Source: Vibrio sp. BS-M-Sm-2 (lineage in GTDB: Bacteria; Pseudomonadota; Gammaproteobacteria; Enterobacterales; Vibrionaceae). Taken from it: a stretch of DNA of 64,000 bases. The translations under genes and the position numbers were made by a program. Positions 53,470 to 62,662 of this stretch are shown piece after piece. The stretch spans positions 1,798,001 to 1,862,000 of the forward strand of contig NZ_CP167895.1 in NCBI RefSeq assembly GCF_041504345.1. The letters run 5' to 3'. Each line of letters opens with the position of its first letter. Within the stretch, counting starts at the first letter, position 1. The notes under the pieces were generated by a model. That model saw only the letters and a program-made list of their open reading frames with translations. It had not been told where the DNA came from and did no database searches.

Positions 53470-53525
53470 GAGTGTTTTCTGGTTCAGGATTATGATGTGG
53501 AAATCAAAATCTAAGAGAGCCCTAT

Positions 53526-54308
53526 ATGAGCAAGCCTAGCCCTATCACATTAACTGTTACTCAAACCTCAACCATTACTCCAAACATGCAGCGTATATCG
53601 CTTAGCGGTGAGGGGTTAAGTAAGTATCCAACAGAATGTGCCGGCGGCTACATCAAGCTTTTATTCTCGCCATTAGGCACAACCGATTTAAGCCAACTGA
53701 ACGAAGGTGAACGCCCTACTATGCGCACCTACACCATTCGACAATACAACCCTGTAGAAAAGTGGATTGAGGTTGATTTCGTTCGTCACATCACTACAGA
53801 TCTGCAATGTGGCTTTGCCGCACGCTGGGCAATGAACGCAGAAGTGGGTGACACGATTTCAGTGGCTGGCCCAGGTTTGATTCAAGGGCTAAATCTTGAG
53901 TCTGACTGGTTCTTCTTAGTGGCAGACATGACGTCATTGCCTGCGCTTTCTGCAAAAGTGAAAACACTTCCAGAAACAGCAACGGGCCATGCTGTCATTC
54001 AGATTAATTCAGCAGCAGATAAGCAAACACTTGAAGCACCTCAAGGGATCAAGGTCACTTGGTTAATTGAAGACGAAACCTCAGAATCCCTGTCACGAAC
54101 GGTTCGCAATTCAGAATGGTTAGACGGTCAGGTTTCGATTTGGACAGCGTGTGAATTTGAAAGCATGCGCGAGCTGAGACAATACTTCCGTAACGAAAAA
54201 GAAGTAGAAAAAGAGAACATTTACATCAGCAGTTATTGGAAGCGTGGCGTCACTGAAGATGGTCACAAAGTGTTGAAACAGCAGGATGCTCAGGCCTTAG
54301 CTAGCTAA
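53526..54308 (+). CDS. Siderophore-interacting protein (ViuB/YqjH-like ferric reductase)
   Basis: A 260-residue flavin-type ferric-siderophore reductase. It has an FAD-binding domain with PTMRTYTIRQYNPVEKWIEV (the RxYT/S motif) and DFVRH, then a SIP C-terminal domain (WFFLVADMTSLPALSAKVKT, ACEFESMRELRQYF) and the end IYISSYWKRGVTEDGHK. It releases iron from siderophores in the cytoplasm. Vibrio ViuB is the closest named relative. A Fur-like box lies upstream. Confidence 0.88.
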   Translation: MSKPSPITLTVTQTSTITPNMQRISLSGEGLSKYPTECAGGYIKLLFSPLGTTDLSQLNEGERPTMRTYTIRQYNPVEKWIEVDFVRHITTDLQCGFAARWAMNAEVGDTISVAGPGLIQGLNLESDWFFLVADMTSLPALSAKVKTLPETATGHAVIQINSAADKQTLEAPQGIKVTWLIEDETSESLSRTVRNSEWLDGQVSIWTACEFESMRELRQYFRNEKEVEKENIYISSYWKRGVTEDGHKVLKQQDAQALAS

Positions 54309-54358
54309 AGATCGTTGTTAGACAAGCCTTGATACTAAAAGCAGAGAAAGACAAATTG

Positions 54359-54389
54359 AAAACGCCCTTAACGAAGTTCAGGGCGTTTT
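54359..54389. terminator. Bidirectional terminator
   Basis: AAAACGCCCT / AGGGCGTTTT around an 11-nt loop, between the siderophore gene and the convergent gntR. Confidence 0.88.
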
Positions 54390-54427
54390 GGTATGAATCC
54401 AATGAAAAGCAAAACCGACCTGTCAGA

Positions 54428-55429
54428 TTAAATACTCTCACCCACTTCAATCTCGTAACCAAGATCAAGCTTGGCAACCCACTCTTTGTTCCCTTTTAAA
54501 CGCGCCACAACTTGCTCTGCAGCGACTTTACCAATTTGCTCCCTAGGTGTAACCACAGTGGCTAATCGAGGTGTCATCGCCACTGTGATGTCGTGCCCGT
54601 GGAAACCTGCAATCGCCATCTGCTCTGGTACTTGAATACCACGGCGTACACATTCATAGAAAGCACCGATTGCTAAATCATCGTTGGTACAGAAAATGCC
54701 ATTCACTTCAGGGTGCTTATCAAGTAACTCTCCTATCAGTTTTGCACCAAGAGTAAACGAGGACGCGTCTTCAGTTTGCAGTGTCACGGGCGCTTTGTCG
54801 GCTTCTTGCATCGCATGTTCATAGCCGGCCATTTTTAAGCGAGTTCGTTCATCCATACGTGCTGCTAAGTAAGCGATATTGGTGCGTCCTCTGTCGAGCA
54901 TGGTTTTAGTCATTGCCCTAGCCGCTTCGAAGTTATCAAAGCCGACAGCTTGTTCAATTCTTGGCGATACCGAGTCCATAATCTCAATAACAGGAATCGA
55001 AGCGGTCTGTAGCATCTTACGCGCTCTATCGGTATGCACATTCTCAGACAGAATGATCGCATCCACATTGTATGAGAGCAGCGAAGCAATACTCTGTTCT
55101 TCCAGTTCTGCGCTATAGCCGTAGTGGGCAATCATGGTTTGATAGCCTGCTGGCGCGGTGACTTGCTCGATACCTCGGATCACTTCAGCAAAAACTTGGT
55201 TGGTTAGCGAGGGAACCAGCACGCCTATCGCGTTGCTCTTTGCATTGGAAAGAATATCTGGTGCGCGGTTAGGGATGTAGCCCAGTTCATCGACTGCGGC
55301 GTTGATCTTGTCTCGTAGCGCTTCTGATACTTGAGATGAATCTCTCAGACAGCGACTCACGGTCATCTTGGTGACACCAACTAAGTTGGCAACATCTTGT
55401 AATGTAGGACGTTTTTTCTTATTTGACAT
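54428..55429 (-). CDS. gntR: Gluconate repressor GntR (LacI family)
   Basis: A 333-residue LacI-family repressor: helix-turn-helix TLQDVANLVGVTKMTVSRCL, hinge NRAPDILSNAKSNAIGVLVP, and a periplasmic-binding-like sensor (FCTNDDLAIGAFYECVRRGI). GntR binds gluconate and releases operators in front of gluconate genes. An operator-like palindrome lies just upstream (55455), suggesting autoregulation. Its neighbours (gnd, gntK, TRAP) are its expected targets. Confidence 0.92.
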   Translation of the reverse strand: MSNKKKRPTLQDVANLVGVTKMTVSRCLRDSSQVSEALRDKINAAVDELGYIPNRAPDILSNAKSNAIGVLVPSLTNQVFAEVIRGIEQVTAPAGYQTMIAHYGYSAELEEQSIASLLSYNVDAIILSENVHTDRARKMLQTASIPVIEIMDSVSPRIEQAVGFDNFEAARAMTKTMLDRGRTNIAYLAARMDERTRLKMAGYEHAMQEADKAPVTLQTEDASSFTLGAKLIGELLDKHPEVNGIFCTNDDLAIGAFYECVRRGIQVPEQMAIAGFHGHDITVAMTPRLATVVTPREQIGKVAAEQVVARLKGNKEWVAKLDLGYEIEVGESI

Positions 55430-55454
55430 AATTAATAATTATTATTTTTGAGTT

Positions 55455-55470
55455 ATGTTACTGGTAACAG
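55455..55470. promoter_or_regulatory. GntR operator upstream of gntR
   Basis: ATGTTACTGGTAACAG matches the GntR site ATGTTACCNGTAACAT and sits 26 nt before the gntR start. It differs from the two sites before dctP by one central base. Confidence 0.8.
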
Positions 55471-55536
55471 TGTATCCAACTGACTTGGAATTTGAAGTCT
55501 AATTTACTAAAAGGTTGATATAGCATCACAATTACA

Positions 55537-55559
55537 AACGCCCTCATAGCGAGGGCGTT
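55537..55559 (-). terminator. Terminator of the gluconate operon
   Basis: AACGCCCTC / GAGGGCGTT, 9-bp stem with a 5-nt loop, 10 nt after the gnd stop on the minus strand. The T-tract is weak (TTTGTAATT). Confidence 0.75.
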
Positions 55560-55568
55560 ATACATTGA

Positions 55569-57077
55569 TTAAGCGTTAACTTTAACTTCCGTTCTTGGAG
55601 ACTGACTCCAAGTCACGTGAAACTTTTCAGCCTCATCTTTATCGACTCGCGAATAAGTGTGAGAACCGAAGTAATCCCGTTGTGCCTGCAGTAAATTCGC
55701 TGGCAACACTTCACAGCGCAAAGAATCAAAGTAACTTAATGCAGAGCTGATGCCCGGCATCGGCACACCATATAAAGCAGAATTAGCCACGACGATACGC
55801 CAAGCCAATTCACGTTCTTCCACTTGTTTGATGAAAGCCTCATCAAACAACAGGTTCGCTAGCTCACTATTTTGCTGGTAAGCCGAAGTGATATTTTGCA
55901 AAAAAGCAGCACGGATAATACAACCTGCTCGCCAAATCTTAGCGATTTGGGTGAAATCTAGGTTCCAACCTTCTTTGTCTGACGCTGTTTTCAACAAGTC
56001 AAAGCCTTGAGCATAAACAGATAGCTTGGCGCAGTAGAGAGCGTCATGAAGCTCAGAGACAACCTCCGCTTTGTCCAATTGGCTGGCATCCGCAATATTG
56101 CCTTTTAGAAGCTGGCGACCTTGAATACGTTGTGATTTTTGACCGCTCATCGCACGTGCATAGACCGCCTGTGCAATGGTTGGCGTTGGACAACCCTCTT
56201 GTAGACTATTCACCGCAGTCCACAACCCAGTGCCTTTCTGCCCGGCTTTATCCAACACGACATCAACAAAAGGCTTCCCAGTAACAATGTCGTCTTGCTG
56301 AAGAATATCCGCGCTGATTTCCATCAGGTAACTATTTAGAACACCGTTATTCCACTGTTCAAAGACTTGACCAATCTCTTGAGCTGGCATTTCCAGAACA
56401 TCACGCATGAAATGGTACACTTCGCAGATGAGCTGCATATCGGCGTATTCAATGCCGTTGTGCACCATCTTAACGTAATGACCTGTGCCAGAAGGGCCAA
56501 CATACGCAGCGCACGCCTCACCCGCTTCAAATTGAGCAACAGGTAAACCGTTCGCATCCACTTTTGCAGCAATCGCTTCCCACATTGGCTTCACATATTG
56601 CCAAGCAGACTGGTCACCACTCGCCATCAGCGCAGGGCCAACACGCGCTCCCTCTTCACCACCAGACACTGCGGTACTGAAGAAACGAAGTTTACCTTTG
56701 TAATCCTGTTCACGCGCCTCGGTATCAGTCCATAAACTGTTACCCGTATCGATAACAATATCGTCGCTCTCCAAACCTGCATCAAGTAGATTATTCACGA
56801 CGATATCGACAGGTTTTCCTGCAGGAACCGATAACGCTATAACACGTGGTTTTGCTAAGCTCTGTAATACATGTTCAAGGCTAGTGCCTTTAGTGAACTG
56901 ACCTTTGCCGTCAAAGGATTCATTAAGCTGCTTCGCTTCTGAATTTGCACGTTCAATGTTGTCAGCGTTTAAATCAAAACCCGAAACATTGAACCCATTG
57001 TCGAGTAGGTTAAGCGCTAAGCTTTTGCCCATTACACCTAAACCAATCATCGCGATGTCATTTTTTATCTGAGTCAT
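55569..57077 (-). CDS. gnd: 6-phosphogluconate dehydrogenase, decarboxylating
   Basis: A 502-residue enzyme (E. coli 468) that oxidises 6-phosphogluconate to ribulose 5-phosphate with NADP+. The NADP fold starts MIGLGVMGKSLALNLLDNGF. The substrate site has GPSGTGHYVKMVHNGIEYAD, with the catalytic Lys and neighbouring His, Asn and Glu, and SGGEEGARVGPALMASG. It is 3 nt after gntK, in the gluconate operon, so it completes gluconate entry into the pentose phosphate pathway. Confidence 0.95.
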   Translation of the reverse strand: MTQIKNDIAMIGLGVMGKSLALNLLDNGFNVSGFDLNADNIERANSEAKQLNESFDGKGQFTKGTSLEHVLQSLAKPRVIALSVPAGKPVDIVVNNLLDAGLESDDIVIDTGNSLWTDTEAREQDYKGKLRFFSTAVSGGEEGARVGPALMASGDQSAWQYVKPMWEAIAAKVDANGLPVAQFEAGEACAAYVGPSGTGHYVKMVHNGIEYADMQLICEVYHFMRDVLEMPAQEIGQVFEQWNNGVLNSYLMEISADILQQDDIVTGKPFVDVVLDKAGQKGTGLWTAVNSLQEGCPTPTIAQAVYARAMSGQKSQRIQGRQLLKGNIADASQLDKAEVVSELHDALYCAKLSVYAQGFDLLKTASDKEGWNLDFTQIAKIWRAGCIIRAAFLQNITSAYQQNSELANLLFDEAFIKQVEERELAWRIVVANSALYGVPMPGISSALSYFDSLRCEVLPANLLQAQRDYFGSHTYSRVDKDEAEKFHVTWSQSPRTEVKVNA

Positions 57078-57080
57078 GGT

Positions 57081-57578
57081 TTAGCCTATCTGCTTAATTT
57101 GTTTAAGTGCACTTTCTACGACTTGCTCAACATCTTGCGAGATATCGACAAATAACGCTTCACCTAGCTCAGGTTCAACCAAGGTTTCAAACTGGCTTTT
57201 CAACATCTCTTGACCGTTAAAATAATGATTTTCACGAGCTTTATGACGATTCCAAATCGTATCGAAACTGCCCTGTAGGTATACAATCACCAAATCTTCA
57301 TTGTTGTTGCGCAGAATATCGCGGTATTGCGGCTTTAGTGCCGAGCAAGCGATCACAGCGCTTGGTTGTTCGATATATTGCTTATTAAGTGTTTCTAGCC
57401 ATCCTTGACGATCTTCGTCAGTCAGCGGAATACCTTGGCGCATTTTTTCTACATTGCTTTGCGGATGGAAGTCATCCCCATCAAAGAATTGAAGATCTAA
57501 AGCCAGTGCGATACGGCTACCAATCAGGCTTTTTCCGCATCCAGATACGCCCATCACGAGTATTTTTTTGCTTTTCAT
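57081..57578 (-). CDS. gntK: Gluconokinase
   Basis: A 165-residue kinase of the shikimate-kinase-like P-loop group. Walker A VMGVSGCGKSLIG is at residues 8-20 and DGDDFHPQSNVEKMRQGIPL is the gluconate-binding signature. It phosphorylates gluconate to 6-phosphogluconate. Size agrees with GntK (175). It is directly upstream of gnd. Confidence 0.95.
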   Translation of the reverse strand: MKSKKILVMGVSGCGKSLIGSRIALALDLQFFDGDDFHPQSNVEKMRQGIPLTDEDRQGWLETLNKQYIEQPSAVIACSALKPQYRDILRNNNEDLVIVYLQGSFDTIWNRHKARENHYFNGQEMLKSQFETLVEPELGEALFVDISQDVEQVVESALKQIKQIG

Positions 57579-57696
57579 AAGGCAAGCCTTCCCTAAGCCC
57601 CAACTAATACTGGAGCTGACAATCGAATCTAATAGTTAAACTTGTGTTACTGCTGGTCGGTTCCTGAACGTTAAGTTTGCTCGGGAACCTTCATTG

Positions 57697-59025
57697 TTAT
57701 TGCCACCAAAGCGCGAGCTGAGGGAAGATAATAACCAGTGCCAGAACCAATACTTGAAGTGCAATGAACGGCAGTAGTGAAGAGAAAATCTCACCTAAGC
57801 TGATGTCTTTCGGTGCTACTGATTTTAAGTAGAACGCCGCCGGACCAAATGGAGGTGACAAGAAAGACACCTGCATGTTTAGACAGAACACAACACCAAA
57901 CCAAACTGGGTCGAAACCAAGGCCAGTGATGATTGGAACAAAGATTGGCATTGTTAGAAGTGCCACACCTACCCAGTCAAGGAACATACCTAGAACCAGC
58001 AAGATAGCCATCATGATTAGCAGTGTTACTGTTGCGTTGCCGCCACTGAGTGCAAGGATGGTTTCTTCAACAAAATCAATACCACCCATCAGGTTGTAGA
58101 TACCAACCAGAGCACTCGCACCGATACCGATCCACATGATCATGCCGCAGGTACGCATTGTTGCGATGGCACTCTCTTTCAACATGTTGTAGTTCAACTC
58201 GCCACGGATTAGTGCACTGATCATGATACCAACCACACCTAAAGCAGACGCTTCTGTTACTGATGCGATACCTGTGTAGATACTACCTAAAACCGTTGCG
58301 ACTGATAGCAGTGGGAAAAACAGGGCCTTGAAGTAGCTAGGCTGATTCGCGATGTCTTCCTCTGTTTCATCATCACTAGGAATAGGCGCAAGAGAAGGGT
58401 TCAACTTACAACGAATCAATACGTAGCCGATGTAACAGCCTGCGAGGATAAACGCTGGTAAGAAAGAAGCTTTGAACAAGTCACCGATTGATACGCTGGC
58501 TGTCATACCATAGATGATCAGTACGATACTTGGTGGAAGCATAGTGCCGAGAGCACCACCTGCACAGGTTGTACCGATCGCAAGCTTACGGTCATACCCT
58601 AAGCGAAGCATCTGTGGCAGAGCAAGAATACCAAGAAGAACGGTTTCGCCGCCGATAACGCCCGACATTGAAGCCAATAGAACCGCAACTAATAATGTTT
58701 GTACCGCAACACCACCGCGAACCTTACGGCCAACAGATTTCATTGCATCAAACAAATCACGAGCAATGCCCGAACGGTCTAGTAAAGCAGCCATCAATAC
58801 AAACATGGGTACTGCTAGGAACACATAACCAGAAGCAAAGCTGTAAGTGCGACTTGCAATCAAAGGTAATGCATCTGGGCCAAACCAGCATAGAGTGAAG
58901 AAGATCGCGACGAAGCCTGTTACGAACGCAAGCTGCATACCCGTTAGTAGCAAGCCAATCATCATAACCAGCATGAGCAAACTGCCCCATGCAATACCAA
59001 TAGAAGATAAATCAAACATCGTCAT
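57697..59025 (-). CDS. dctM: TRAP transporter large membrane subunit (DctM)
   Basis: A 442-residue inner-membrane protein with about 12 helices (GVIGGETVLLGILALPQMLR, GTTCAGGALGTMLPPSIVLI, FCLNMQVSFLSPPFGPAAFY are DctM hallmarks). It is the transport pore of a sodium-driven TRAP system. It overlaps the small subunit by 14 nt. The operon context with gntK and gnd points to gluconate or a related sugar acid as substrate. Confidence 0.9.
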   Translation of the reverse strand: MTMFDLSSIGIAWGSLLMLVMMIGLLLTGMQLAFVTGFVAIFFTLCWFGPDALPLIASRTYSFASGYVFLAVPMFVLMAALLDRSGIARDLFDAMKSVGRKVRGGVAVQTLLVAVLLASMSGVIGGETVLLGILALPQMLRLGYDRKLAIGTTCAGGALGTMLPPSIVLIIYGMTASVSIGDLFKASFLPAFILAGCYIGYVLIRCKLNPSLAPIPSDDETEEDIANQPSYFKALFFPLLSVATVLGSIYTGIASVTEASALGVVGIMISALIRGELNYNMLKESAIATMRTCGMIMWIGIGASALVGIYNLMGGIDFVEETILALSGGNATVTLLIMMAILLVLGMFLDWVGVALLTMPIFVPIITGLGFDPVWFGVVFCLNMQVSFLSPPFGPAAFYLKSVAPKDISLGEIFSSLLPFIALQVLVLALVIIFPQLALWWQ

Positions 59026-59566
59026 TCTTCCTTAGACCCATCAACTCTTGGATTAGGTGCAATACAAACTGGACAACAAGAACACACAAAACGACAAAAA
59101 TCAGGCCTTTCAGCAGCGCTGGATAAGGCGCGTTTAACACTGAGCCTGATGTTTCAAGGCGGAATTCACCCCATGGTGCAAACCACGCTTCTTCTGCGGT
59201 GAAATAAGCCGCGTAAGCAAGCATGCCAGCAAAGGCTAAACCAACAATATGGTGAACAAGATTAAGATATTTACGTGCTTGGTTAGAGACTGAATCGTAG
59301 ATAAGAACCACACGTACGTGCTTATTCGCAGCAAAAGCGTAGATGCCACCAATAATGAATAAAGAACCACCGATGAAAGAAGCCGTTTCATGTACCCATG
59401 TGGTCGGGGCATCAAATGCATAACGCATCACAACTTCGTAAAATGAAATCAATACTGTAAAAATAAACAACCAGCTAACGAGGTTACTGAACTTTATAAT
59501 AAGACGGTCAAGTGTGTTTCTTGGTTGTTCGTCGTTTTCAGCTGGGGCGTGGGGGATTTTGTCTGT
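59012..59566 (-). CDS. dctQ: TRAP transporter small membrane subunit (DctQ)
   Basis: A 184-residue protein with four helices (LVSWLFIFTVLISFYEVVMR, FIGGSLFIIGGIYAFAANKH, YLNLVHHIVGLAFAGMLAYA, LLKGLIFVVLCVLVVQFVLH). The VVMRYAFDAPTTWVHE segment is the DctQ motif. ATG 59566 with an AGGAAA site 9 nt upstream is preferred to a GTG at 59614. Confidence 0.88.
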   Translation of the reverse strand, partial: TDKIPHAPAENDEQPRNTLDRLIIKFSNLVSWLFIFTVLISFYEVVMRYAFDAPTTWVHETASFIGGSLFIIGGIYAFAANKHVRVVLIYDSVSNQARKYLNLVHHIVGLAFAGMLAYAAYFTAEEAWFAPWGEFRLETSGSVLNAPYPALLKGLIFVVLCVLVVQFVLHLIQELMGLRKNDDV

Positions 59567-59634
59567 CATGGGCCAAATTTCCTGGGAAAATACGGGAGAG
59601 CAATGCCCTCCCACGTCAGTAAGCTAAGTTTAAG

Positions 59635-60651
59635 TTACAGTAAGCCGTTTTCTTCTAGGAACACGGTAACTGAGGTGTAAACTTTCTGTGCGTTATCAGA
59701 GCGCTCTGCAAATACTTTCCATTGACCTTTTGCGATCTCACGGAACTTCTTACGCTCTTCTTGAGACCAATCATGAATCGTAATTTCTGGGTTCGCTTGT
59801 GCTTCTTTAACTGCTGCTTGGTCAGCCATTTTTAACTGAGTCGTCATGTCGTAAGAGAAGTCACGCACGGATGTTTGTAAGATTGTTTGTAGATCAGCAG
59901 GCATCTTGTCCCATTTCTTCTGAGATACTGAGATATCGATAAGCGGCAGTGAGTGGAAGCCCGGTTGAACTGGATGCGTCGCAATATCGTTCATGCCCGC
60001 TTTTTGGTTAGTAGAGAACACTGTGTAGTCCGCAGCATCAATTACGCCCTTGCTTAGACCGGTAAATACTTCAGAACCCGGAAGGTTTACTGGAGTCGCA
60101 CCCGCTGCTGCAAACACTTGTTGTACTAGGCCTTCAGGCGCACGCAATTTAAGACCTTTAAGATCCGCGACACCGTCAATTGGCTTTTTAGAGATGAAAG
60201 ACTCAACACCTGTTGTTGAGGCACCAACGAACTGAACACCGTAAGGCTTGTAAAGCTCAGTCATTAGCTCGTTACCGCCACCGTAGTTCATGTACTGAAG
60301 CAGTTGTGTTGTGTCTGACCATGCACCAACCATATTACCGATAAGACCAAATGCTGGATCTTTACCAGAGAAGTAACCTGTTGCTGTGATATGACCATCA
60401 AGAATGCCCATCTTGATCGCGCCCAGCGTTTCAGTGTGTTTAACCACAGCGCCTACAGGCAGAAGGTCGATGTCGATACGTCCGTTAGACATCGTCTCTA
60501 CACGCTCAGCCCACTTCTGCTGAACCTTGAAGTTCAAATCACCAGATGGATCTGAAGATTGAATCTTAAGTTTAAAGTCTGCAGCCATTGCTGATGTAGC
60601 AAATAGGCCAGTGAGGGAAGCAGCAATCAGCGTTTTAGTCAGAGCTTTCAT
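59635..60651 (-). CDS. dctP: TRAP transporter substrate-binding protein (DctP)
   Basis: A 338-residue periplasmic protein with a signal peptide (cleavage near AMAA, residue 24) and the DctP fold. GLKLRAPEGLVQQVFAAAGA has the conserved Arg that binds the substrate carboxylate, and GVIDAADYTVFSTNQKAGMN is also typical. Presumed gluconate binding rests on the operon and on two GntR boxes in front of it. Confidence 0.9.
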   Translation of the reverse strand: MKALTKTLIAASLTGLFATSAMAADFKLKIQSSDPSGDLNFKVQQKWAERVETMSNGRIDIDLLPVGAVVKHTETLGAIKMGILDGHITATGYFSGKDPAFGLIGNMVGAWSDTTQLLQYMNYGGGNELMTELYKPYGVQFVGASTTGVESFISKKPIDGVADLKGLKLRAPEGLVQQVFAAAGATPVNLPGSEVFTGLSKGVIDAADYTVFSTNQKAGMNDIATHPVQPGFHSLPLIDISVSQKKWDKMPADLQTILQTSVRDFSYDMTTQLKMADQAAVKEAQANPEITIHDWSQEERKKFREIAKGQWKVFAERSDNAQKVYTSVTVFLEENGLL

Positions 60652-60694
60652 TTGGGTATCCTTATGAGTTTCACAGAGTCCGGTTTGTTGTTAT

Positions 60695-60734
60695 ATGTTA
60701 CCGGTAACGTTGAGGCAGATGTTACCGGTAACTT
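60695..60734. promoter_or_regulatory. Tandem GntR operators of the TRAP-gntK-gnd operon
   Basis: ATGTTACCGGTAACGT (60695-60710) and ATGTTACCGGTAACTT (60719-60734) are near-perfect GntR palindromes with centres 24 bp apart, just upstream of dctP (start 60651). They match the gntR-proximal site, so the operon should be repressed by GntR without gluconate. Confidence 0.88.
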
Positions 60735-60851
60735 TACAGCCTTGTCTATGAGAAGGATCACATCTTTAACATTAGTAAAACGTTTGCTATCAATAAGAGA
60801 AATGTGACTGAAAAGTCACATTATAGGTCGGAGGTGTAGATTAATTTAGTT

Positions 60852-61754
60852 TTAAGTCAATGAGATAACTAAACCAGCAATAATAAAAACGACGCCTACA
60901 CCGCGAGTCATGTGCCACTTTTCCTTCAAAAAGTAGATCCCCATCACTACGCCGAAGATGATGCTTACTTGCCTAAGTGCCACAACCAAGCTGACGTTCT
61001 CTGTCATGGTCATTGCAAACAACACCAGACCATAGGTCGATGCCATCATGATGCCAGCAATGGTTGCTTTTCTGCGCAATATCCATGCATTAGTAAACTC
61101 GATTCTTTGGTTGGTTGCGAATAACCAAATACTAAGCGGAATCACGATCGCCCAAAATTGAATACCCAGGTAAAAAACTGCTGTGTGCTTGTTAGTAATG
61201 GTGGGTGTACTTAGAGGCTCTAATAATAGAAGCGCCTCTTTATCAATAATGGAGTAACCCGTGGTTCCAATGGCGGCGATTAACGCCCACAACACACCAA
61301 GATTAAGGTAAGCCTTGAGCCTCAACTCAGAGAATTGCTTAAGTGGTACAAACAAACAACCCAATGTAATCAGTGCAAATCCCATCCATTGATTAGGTGA
61401 CAGCTCATAACCAATCAACACTGTACCCAAGCCAACCATTAACACAGGTAGTGCTCGTGCCATTGGATAGATCACACCGATATCAGCTTGTTTATAGGCA
61501 GCACCCAACCCAATCAAATAGACGATTTGGCAAATCCCACTCAAGAAAACCAACTGCCAAAATGGAAGTGAGATATTTGATAGCCCTACACTGTGAACAT
61601 ACCAAATCAAATATGGCGTCAATATCGCTGCGGCAGCAACCCCAGAGGCTAAGAAGAAAGACGAGCCCGATCCTTGATTTGATTTACCTAGAACATTCCA
61701 GCCCGCATGCAGCAGAGCCGAAATAATCACGATGATGATGGCAGAGAATTCCAT
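60852..61754 (-). CDS. EamA/DMT-family transporter
   Basis: A 300-residue protein with ten predicted helices and two EamA halves (SALLHAGWNVLGKSNQGSGS, QADIGVIYPMARALPVLMVG, IIFGVVMGIYFLKEKWHMTR). It exports or imports small metabolites; the substrate is unknown. Nearest neighbours are the gluconate operon and phnR, with no clear operon link. Confidence 0.85.
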   Translation of the reverse strand: MEFSAIIIVIISALLHAGWNVLGKSNQGSGSSFFLASGVAAAAILTPYLIWYVHSVGLSNISLPFWQLVFLSGICQIVYLIGLGAAYKQADIGVIYPMARALPVLMVGLGTVLIGYELSPNQWMGFALITLGCLFVPLKQFSELRLKAYLNLGVLWALIAAIGTTGYSIIDKEALLLLEPLSTPTITNKHTAVFYLGIQFWAIVIPLSIWLFATNQRIEFTNAWILRRKATIAGIMMASTYGLVLFAMTMTENVSLVVALRQVSIIFGVVMGIYFLKEKWHMTRGVGVVFIIAGLVISLT

Positions 61755-61804
61755 TTCATTCCTAACTTATTGACTGATAAAAGCAGTCGCTGAAAACAGG
61801 GGAT

Positions 61805-61832
61805 AAAAAAGGCCTCCAGATAAGAGACCTTT
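61805..61832 (-). terminator. Terminator after phnR
   Basis: On the minus strand AAAGGTCTC pairs with GAGGCCTTT (one G-U pair) around a 7-nt loop and is followed by T6, 58 nt after the phnR stop. Confidence 0.85.
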
Positions 61833-61889
61833 GATCATTCCAGTTGGGCAAATCCCTAAAGTGAGATGTGCCAGCGTTCTAACGTACGA

Positions 61890-62594
61890 CTAACGCTCTA
61901 ACTGCGCTATCGACTCAATACTGATCGCGTCATGACGCCAATACTCAATATCGCAATCAATCAAATCGCCGTTTTGATTGTAGTTAACACGCTCAACCAC
62001 CATTGCAGGAGAGCCAGAAGTTGCACGCAGTGCTTGCGCGGTTTCGCCAAGCAAAGACGTTGTGCTCACACGATAACGGATCTTCTGATACACCATGCCA
62101 AAGTGCTCGCGGTAGATGTCCGTCAGTGATTTAGACAGATCATAATCGAGCAAGTTAGGAAACAGCTCTGGTCGAATGTAGTTAGTCACATACACAACAG
62201 GCCTGTCTTCAAGGTAGCGAACTCTGTCGACTCGATAAACATCTGAGAACGGTTGTAACTCAAGAAGCTTAGTCGCCTCCTTGGTTGCCAACATCCCTTT
62301 CGCTGCCACCAACTCTGTTTTCGGCTTACGGTTCTGCGACAGAGCCATATTGGTGAAGTTTAGTGTTTGTGTTGGGTCATAACGAAGCGGCTCGGGAGAG
62401 ATAAACCAACCACGTCGGTCTTCTCGATAAATACGCCCTTCCGCTTCAAGTGAAGACAAGGCTTCACGTAAGGTAACTCGAGTCGTATCAAACGATTCAG
62501 CCAGTTTGCGCTCCGCAGGCAACTTCTGTCGTGGTGTTAACATCCCCGACTCTATCTGCTCTACGATGACATCTTTGATTTTTACGTACTGCAC
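61890..62594 (-). CDS. phnR: GntR/UTRA-family regulator of phosphonate uptake
   Basis: A 234-residue regulator with an N-terminal winged helix (VQYVKIKDVIVEQIESGMLT, LAESFDTTRVTLREALSSLE) and a UTRA effector domain (FSDVYRVDRVRYLEDRPVVY, DIEYWRHDAISIE). This is the HutC/PhnR subfamily. A GTG at 62594 after AAGGAAATGAA fits the family start better than a TTG at 62648. It neighbours the 2-aminoethylphosphonate ABC transporter and is its likely regulator. Confidence 0.85.
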   Translation of the reverse strand: MQYVKIKDVIVEQIESGMLTPRQKLPAERKLAESFDTTRVTLREALSSLEAEGRIYREDRRGWFISPEPLRYDPTQTLNFTNMALSQNRKPKTELVAAKGMLATKEATKLLELQPFSDVYRVDRVRYLEDRPVVYVTNYIRPELFPNLLDYDLSKSLTDIYREHFGMVYQKIRYRVSTTSLLGETAQALRATSGSPAMVVERVNYNQNGDLIDCDIEYWRHDAISIESIAQLER

Positions 62595-62662
62595 TTCATT
62601 TCCTTTTATTCTTGTTCTTGTCGTCAGCCACTCCTTGGCCAACTGCAATATAAAATGGTTCG

